From Spirosoma endophyticum (lineage in GTDB: Bacteria > Bacteroidota > Bacteroidia > Cytophagales > Spirosomataceae), in the NCBI RefSeq assembly GCF_900112365.1, contig NZ_FOLQ01000020.1, positions 19,578-83,577 on the forward strand: a DNA stretch of 64,000 nt, written 5' to 3'. This document shows positions 60,665-64,000 of the stretch, piece by piece; position 1 is the stretch's first letter, and every line of letters starts with the position of its first letter. The notes beneath the pieces were generated by a model, which was given only the letters and a program-made list of their open reading frames with translations, ran no database searches and had not been told where the DNA came from. A program made the translations under genes and the position numbers.

Positions 60665-61483
60665 ATGGCTCAAAAACAACAAACTGATTATGCCCATATT
60701 GTTTTGTCCTGTCTGGAAGATCACTATTTAAGACGAGAAATCAGTCTGGACCACCATTCTTTGGTTAGAATAATCTCGGGCGAAATGAACGTGACTCAGG
60801 GAGATCATTCCTACACCTTTGTGGCTGGTGATACGCTATTGCTGCCAAGAAATCAGCTTTCGATGGTCACTAAGAAGCCCAGGGATGGGCGGTATTTCAA
60901 GTCCGTAATGATGAGCTTTACCACCGACCGATTGAAGGCGTTATATACAAGTGAAGGCTTCCGATCCCTAAAACTCCACACGCACAAAATCCGAGCCTTT
61001 CAAAATCATCCGTTGTTAGAGAGTGTTTTTGCCTCGTTGGAGCCCTATTTTGAGCTGACGAGTGAATTGCCAGAAACCATTGTTTCCTTAAAACTTGAGG
61101 AGACCCTGGCCATTTTGCGTACGTTGGACAGCGACATTGATGATCTATTATCCGACTTTTCCGAGCCAGGCAAACTTGACCTGACCAATTTTATGGAAAA
61201 CCATTTCAAGTTCAATCTGACGATGGACAAGTTTGGTCATTTAACCGGGCGCAGTCTGAATACCTTCAAGCGAGACTTTCACAAAGCGTTTAACACCACC
61301 CCCCAAAAGTGGCTCACTCAAAAAAGATTAGAGCTTGCCCATTACCAACTGGCCGAAAAACAACGCAAACCCGTAGAGATCTTTCTTGAAGCGGGTTTTG
61401 AGAATTTGTCTCATTTTTCATTTGCGTTCAAGAAACACTACGGCTACCCACCGACAGCAGCCTTGCGACAAAAATCGGTTTAG
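60665..61483 (+). CDS. AraC-family transcriptional regulator
   Basis: A 272-residue regulator from the ATG of MAQKQQTDYAHIVL; longer readings run back through the reductase gene and are rejected. The N-terminal cupin sensor shows 'SLVRIISGEMNVTQGDHSYT' and 'FVAGDTLLLPRNQL'. The C-terminal DNA-binding domain has 'MDKFGHLTGRSLNTFKRDFH' and 'VEIFLEAGFENLSHFSFAFK'. It is the probable ligand-responsive activator of the aldo/keto reductase gene through the direct repeats at 59639-59677. Confidence 0.88.
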   Translation: MAQKQQTDYAHIVLSCLEDHYLRREISLDHHSLVRIISGEMNVTQGDHSYTFVAGDTLLLPRNQLSMVTKKPRDGRYFKSVMMSFTTDRLKALYTSEGFRSLKLHTHKIRAFQNHPLLESVFASLEPYFELTSELPETIVSLKLEETLAILRTLDSDIDDLLSDFSEPGKLDLTNFMENHFKFNLTMDKFGHLTGRSLNTFKRDFHKAFNTTPQKWLTQKRLELAHYQLAEKQRKPVEIFLEAGFENLSHFSFAFKKHYGYPPTAALRQKSV

Positions 61484-61550
61484 TAGTACCCGTATGCTAG
61501 AGCTGGAAGTTAACAGTTATTAAATTAAGCCATCAAAAAGGCTCATAACC

Positions 61551-61607
61551 AGGACGCAGACCCATACAGGTTCCTGCATCTCAGTTAGGAGCGTTTATTT
61601 GAGACGC
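61551..61607 (+). repeat. dispersed hairpin repeat, copy N
   Basis: GGTTCCT precedes TCTCA (61579-61583), TTAGGAGC, and TGAGA (61600-61604); GCATCTCA and TGAGACGC pair with one mismatch. GTTCCT can also pair with AGGAGC. It lies in the 305-bp gap between two AraC-type genes, where I see nothing else certain. Confidence 0.6.
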
Positions 61608-61788
61608 AAATCTTCGAGCTGTGACGATTACTTTTTTTTAGCGCACCTCATCGTATCCAGCATAGCCAAGCTTGTCTTTCGCTGGCATGAACACGAAAGC
61701 CCAAATGGCTGTTCCATTGACGCATATACGCCAAATCGAGCCAGGCTGTTGCAATGACAGCGGGCACTTATATTGACCAGCGTGTTCT

Positions 61789-62775
61789 ATGGTATTTGAA
61801 TTTACAGCCAGCCCGACGTTTAACTTTTTGACCAGCTTCGGCAAAAAATTCAATATTCCCGTTCACGGCAACAGCATACTGCTGCCTTCAAAGTTGGGTA
61901 ACGGTACCATTCGCAGGGTTGATCTAGAAACGGGCTTTAAAGCTGTCATTCACCAGTATACCTTGAAGGAGGATTTCGTGCTCAAGCGCTATCCTGCCCA
62001 TAAGACTTGTGATTTGGTCAGCCTTATTTTCCATGGAAATGAACAGCCGGCCTCCCTAGCCACGCCGAGCGAGGAAGTACCTATTTCGCTTGCCAAGACC
62101 ACCCCATTTGCCATTCAGGTTTCCTCCTATGACCTGGAATCCGTGATCCACTTTCCGGCGGGTACGGCCATCCAGTTTGTTGTCGTTGGCATTACGACCG
62201 AGCGGTTGAGAAGCCTGCTGAATATTCAGCAGCCTAATCCAACGGTGGAAACCATTTTGAGCAGTGCGCAGGGATTTCTGTTTTACCAGACGATGGGTCC
62301 CCAAGCGCAACGGGTTCTTCAGCAGCTGATCAGCATTCGTCAAACGGACGAACTGAGCTTTTTGGCGTATTACCTTCGCGTGCTGGAACTTCTCCTGCTG
62401 GTGTTCGAGCAGCTTCTAAAGCGCGATCCAGTTCGTCACCGGCCTATTCGTAAAGATGATATTGACAAGCTATTCAACGTTCGGAATTTAGTCCTTTCGG
62501 ACCTAAGCCAACCCCCTAAGCTGGAGCAGCTGGCTAGACAGATCGGCATGAACCAAACAAAGCTTAAGGATCTATTTAGCCAGGTCTTTGGAGACAGTAT
62601 CTATCAATACTATCTGAAGGCCCGGATGGATGAAGCAGCCTTTCTGTTAGAGCAAGGTGGCCGCTCGGTAGCGGAGGTCGGTCATCAGCTCGGCTTTACA
62701 AACTTAAGCCATTTCAGCCGGCTGTTCAAGCGGCACCATGGTCTTAGTCCCAAAAAGTACGTTTCCGGCGGATAA
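61789..62775 (+). CDS. AraC-family transcriptional regulator
   Basis: A 328-residue regulator. The long N-terminal part (residues 1-215) is an effector domain of unclear type; the C-terminal AraC domain has 'LARQIGMNQTKLKDLFSQVF' and GGRSVAEVGHQLGFTNLSHFSRLFKR split over two helix-turn-helices. No close functional assignment. It is followed by a strong terminator and the cupin gene, neither of which is clearly its target. Confidence 0.87.
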   Translation: MVFEFTASPTFNFLTSFGKKFNIPVHGNSILLPSKLGNGTIRRVDLETGFKAVIHQYTLKEDFVLKRYPAHKTCDLVSLIFHGNEQPASLATPSEEVPISLAKTTPFAIQVSSYDLESVIHFPAGTAIQFVVVGITTERLRSLLNIQQPNPTVETILSSAQGFLFYQTMGPQAQRVLQQLISIRQTDELSFLAYYLRVLELLLLVFEQLLKRDPVRHRPIRKDDIDKLFNVRNLVLSDLSQPPKLEQLARQIGMNQTKLKDLFSQVFGDSIYQYYLKARMDEAAFLLEQGGRSVAEVGHQLGFTNLSHFSRLFKRHHGLSPKKYVSGG

Positions 62776-62844
62776 GACTATTTATTCGGCTTATTGGTTT
62801 ATTTTATGCCTACGTTTTGACCGACATTTGCACAGTACAATCGT

Positions 62845-62887
62845 ATCCCTACGACGCCGGGAAATCCCCGGCGTCGTAGGGATTTTT
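62845..62887 (+). terminator. strong intrinsic terminator
   Basis: A perfect 17-bp GC-rich stem ATCCCTACGACGCCGGG (62845-62861) with its complement at 62867-62883, five-base loop, followed by a T run to 62887. It ends the AraC-type gene at 62775. Confidence 0.9.
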
Positions 62888-63012
62888 ATCATCAGCCGAC
62901 TCGCGAAGCGATTACCTGGATGGGCGCATGACATGAGGAATTGACTAGCATCCAACAGCGTCATCGCCATCGGCGCCTGGCGACTACACGAACACGATAA
63001 CCGTTGAAGAGA

Positions 63013-63507
63013 ATGAAAGACAATCTGTTAACAACAACCACCGCTGACCAGGGGGCCTGTGTATCGGTGATGGGGGGAACCTACCGGCTCGTCATTACGG
63101 GCCAGCAAACCAATGGCGCTTACGCCGTTATTGACATGCTCATCCCGCCCGGTGGCGGACCTGGCCCCCACGCCCACCCTGATTTTCATGAATCCTTCCA
63201 CGTGCTGGAGGGGGAAGTTGAAGTCAAGACGGAAGTAGGAACGTACCAGGCCCGGAAGGGCGATTTCCTGAACATACCGACCGGGGGCATGGTCCACGGG
63301 TTTAAAAATAAATCGGACCAGCTCGCTCGGCTGTGGTGCGTAGTCGTACCGGCGGGTTTAGAAAATTTTTTTCAGGAAGTGGGGACGCCAGTGGCAGCGG
63401 GGACGTTTTTGCCACCGCCGTCGCTGGGTCCCGATGACATCAAGCGGTTGGCGGCCATTGCTCAGAAATACGGCCAGCAAGTATTCCCCCCTAACTATTT
63501 AGGCTAG
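63013..63507 (+). CDS. cupin-domain protein
   Basis: A 164-residue single-cupin protein. The first motif 'GPGPHAHPDFHESFHVLEGE' supplies two His, a further His and the Glu of the metal site; 'KGDFLNIPTGGMVHGFKN' supplies the last His. The metal set (His, His, Glu, His) looks complete, so it could be a metal-dependent isomerase, dioxygenase or sugar-binding protein; substrate unknown. A partial AraC-like gene follows after 18 bp in the same direction. Confidence 0.87.
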   Translation: MKDNLLTTTTADQGACVSVMGGTYRLVITGQQTNGAYAVIDMLIPPGGGPGPHAHPDFHESFHVLEGEVEVKTEVGTYQARKGDFLNIPTGGMVHGFKNKSDQLARLWCVVVPAGLENFFQEVGTPVAAGTFLPPPSLGPDDIKRLAAIAQKYGQQVFPPNYLG

Positions 63508-63525
63508 CCAGCCGAGGTTATCTGC

Positions 63526-64000
63526 ATGGAAAATTCGCTTGACAATCCATTTATATTGGCCCTGACGGCCCGCAATCTAACCGTCGAGATTCATCAGCAC
63601 TCCGCCTACCAGATCGTCCTGTCCAATGACGAGTCCTTTGATTCAACGCTAAATGGGCAGTTACATAGGGCTATTCGTGGCTTTTTGATCAAGCCGCAAG
63701 TTACCCATCTGTGCATAGCGGAGAACGGGACGCTGAGCGTCTTGAACATTGAGCCTTATTCCAACGTCGGTTTGGCGCTTTCAGGCCGCTTTGCGGACGA
63801 CCAGGATTGTCTTATTTTTCATTCGAAGGAAGACGTTCGCCAGTTCTTTCAGCTCGACACCAGTCCGTTTACGATACATACCATCATCAGCGCTTTACTG
63901 GCAACCGTAGTGACTACGCCTTATGATGAACGGGTGACCAGCATGGTGAACTACATTCGAACCCACTATTTCGAGCGCGACATCTCTCCCCAAACATTTG
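63526..64000 (+). CDS. AraC-like regulator, partial (runs off the right edge)
   Basis: Open from the ATG at 63526 to the window end (158 codons). The N-terminal half has no recognised motif, but the visible end 'MVNYIRTHYFERDISPQTF' is the entry of the first helix of an AraC-type DNA-binding domain, so an AraC regulator cut by the window edge is likely. It starts 18 bp after the cupin gene and may share its transcript. Confidence 0.7.
   Translation, partial: MENSLDNPFILALTARNLTVEIHQHSAYQIVLSNDESFDSTLNGQLHRAIRGFLIKPQVTHLCIAENGTLSVLNIEPYSNVGLALSGRFADDQDCLIFHSKEDVRQFFQLDTSPFTIHTIISALLATVVTTPYDERVTSMVNYIRTHYFERDISPQTF

Noticed and set aside
95-61607. Reading the dispersed repeat as a CRISPR array or integron attC sites
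   Set aside because: Copies are single and kilobases apart with no spacers, and they lack the R'/R'' core sites of attC.
61638-61853. A 71-residue minus-strand protein with the end 'KDKLGYAGYDEV'
   Set aside because: The tail looks somewhat protein-like and could be a remnant, but the frame overlaps the start of the AraC-type gene, has no clear start, and I recognise no family.

Overview
The window is chromosomal DNA of a Bacteroidota bacterium, most likely Cytophagales close to Spirosoma (inference). The signs are a SusC/SusD pair, a hybrid two-component sensor, a type IX secretion C-terminal domain, Bacteroidota-type two-FtsX-domain ABC permeases, many AraC and Crp/Fnr regulators, and promoters of the Bacteroidota form (TTG, 17 nt, TAnnTTTG) seen in front of several genes. 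No tRNA, rRNA, CRISPR array or prophage was seen.

Layout. 1-7.9 kb: small secreted proteins of unknown role, an esterase with a TPR tail, an Ig-like secreted protein and a collagen-like surface protein whose gene carries a G11 tract. 8.0-22.3 kb: a polysaccharide utilization locus with a hybrid sensor/AraC regulator, a family 8 polysaccharide lyase with a binding module and secretion tail, SusC, SusD and a GH88 unsaturated glucuronyl hydrolase. Together these read as capture, eliminative cleavage and further degradation of a uronic-acid polymer. 22.4-29.8 kb: a HigBA toxin-antitoxin pair with a palindromic operator, a Crp-type regulator, a run of small redox and stress-type enzymes, and a convergent pair of paralogous lectin-fold-like proteins. 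The first gene of this run and the last paralogue share a near-identical promoter/operator of about 115 bp in inverted orientation. 29.8-33.4 kb: Gfo/Idh/MocA oxidoreductase, TolB-like protein and a Nudix-type regulator. 33.5-43.9 kb: a heavy-metal efflux operon on the minus strand (DUF6660-like protein, CusA/CzcA-TolC fusion, adaptor, ZIP transporter, a frameshifted NicO-like gene and a P-type ATPase), faced by a His-rich small protein. 44.0-49.9 kb: MFS plus Crp regulator, a decayed IS630 element that has truncated an Lrp/AsnC gene, and a two-gene HEPN module with its own promoter, palindrome and terminator. 50-64 kb: nitrilase, polysaccharide deacetylase, ABC permease, TetX-like monooxygenase with AraC regulator, esterase, aldo/keto reductase with AraC regulator, another AraC regulator, a cupin, and a partial AraC-like gene running off the end.

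The most unusual signal is not a gene. A short intergenic repeat with a GTCTCA ... GGAGC ... TGAGA core occurs about 14 times, always between genes and always on the plus strand whatever the direction of the neighbouring genes. Fuller copies extend 35-50 nt upstream through a 'TGAAnGTTCCT'-like stretch to an 'AACGCCC' box. Several copies can form two competing or pseudoknotted helices.
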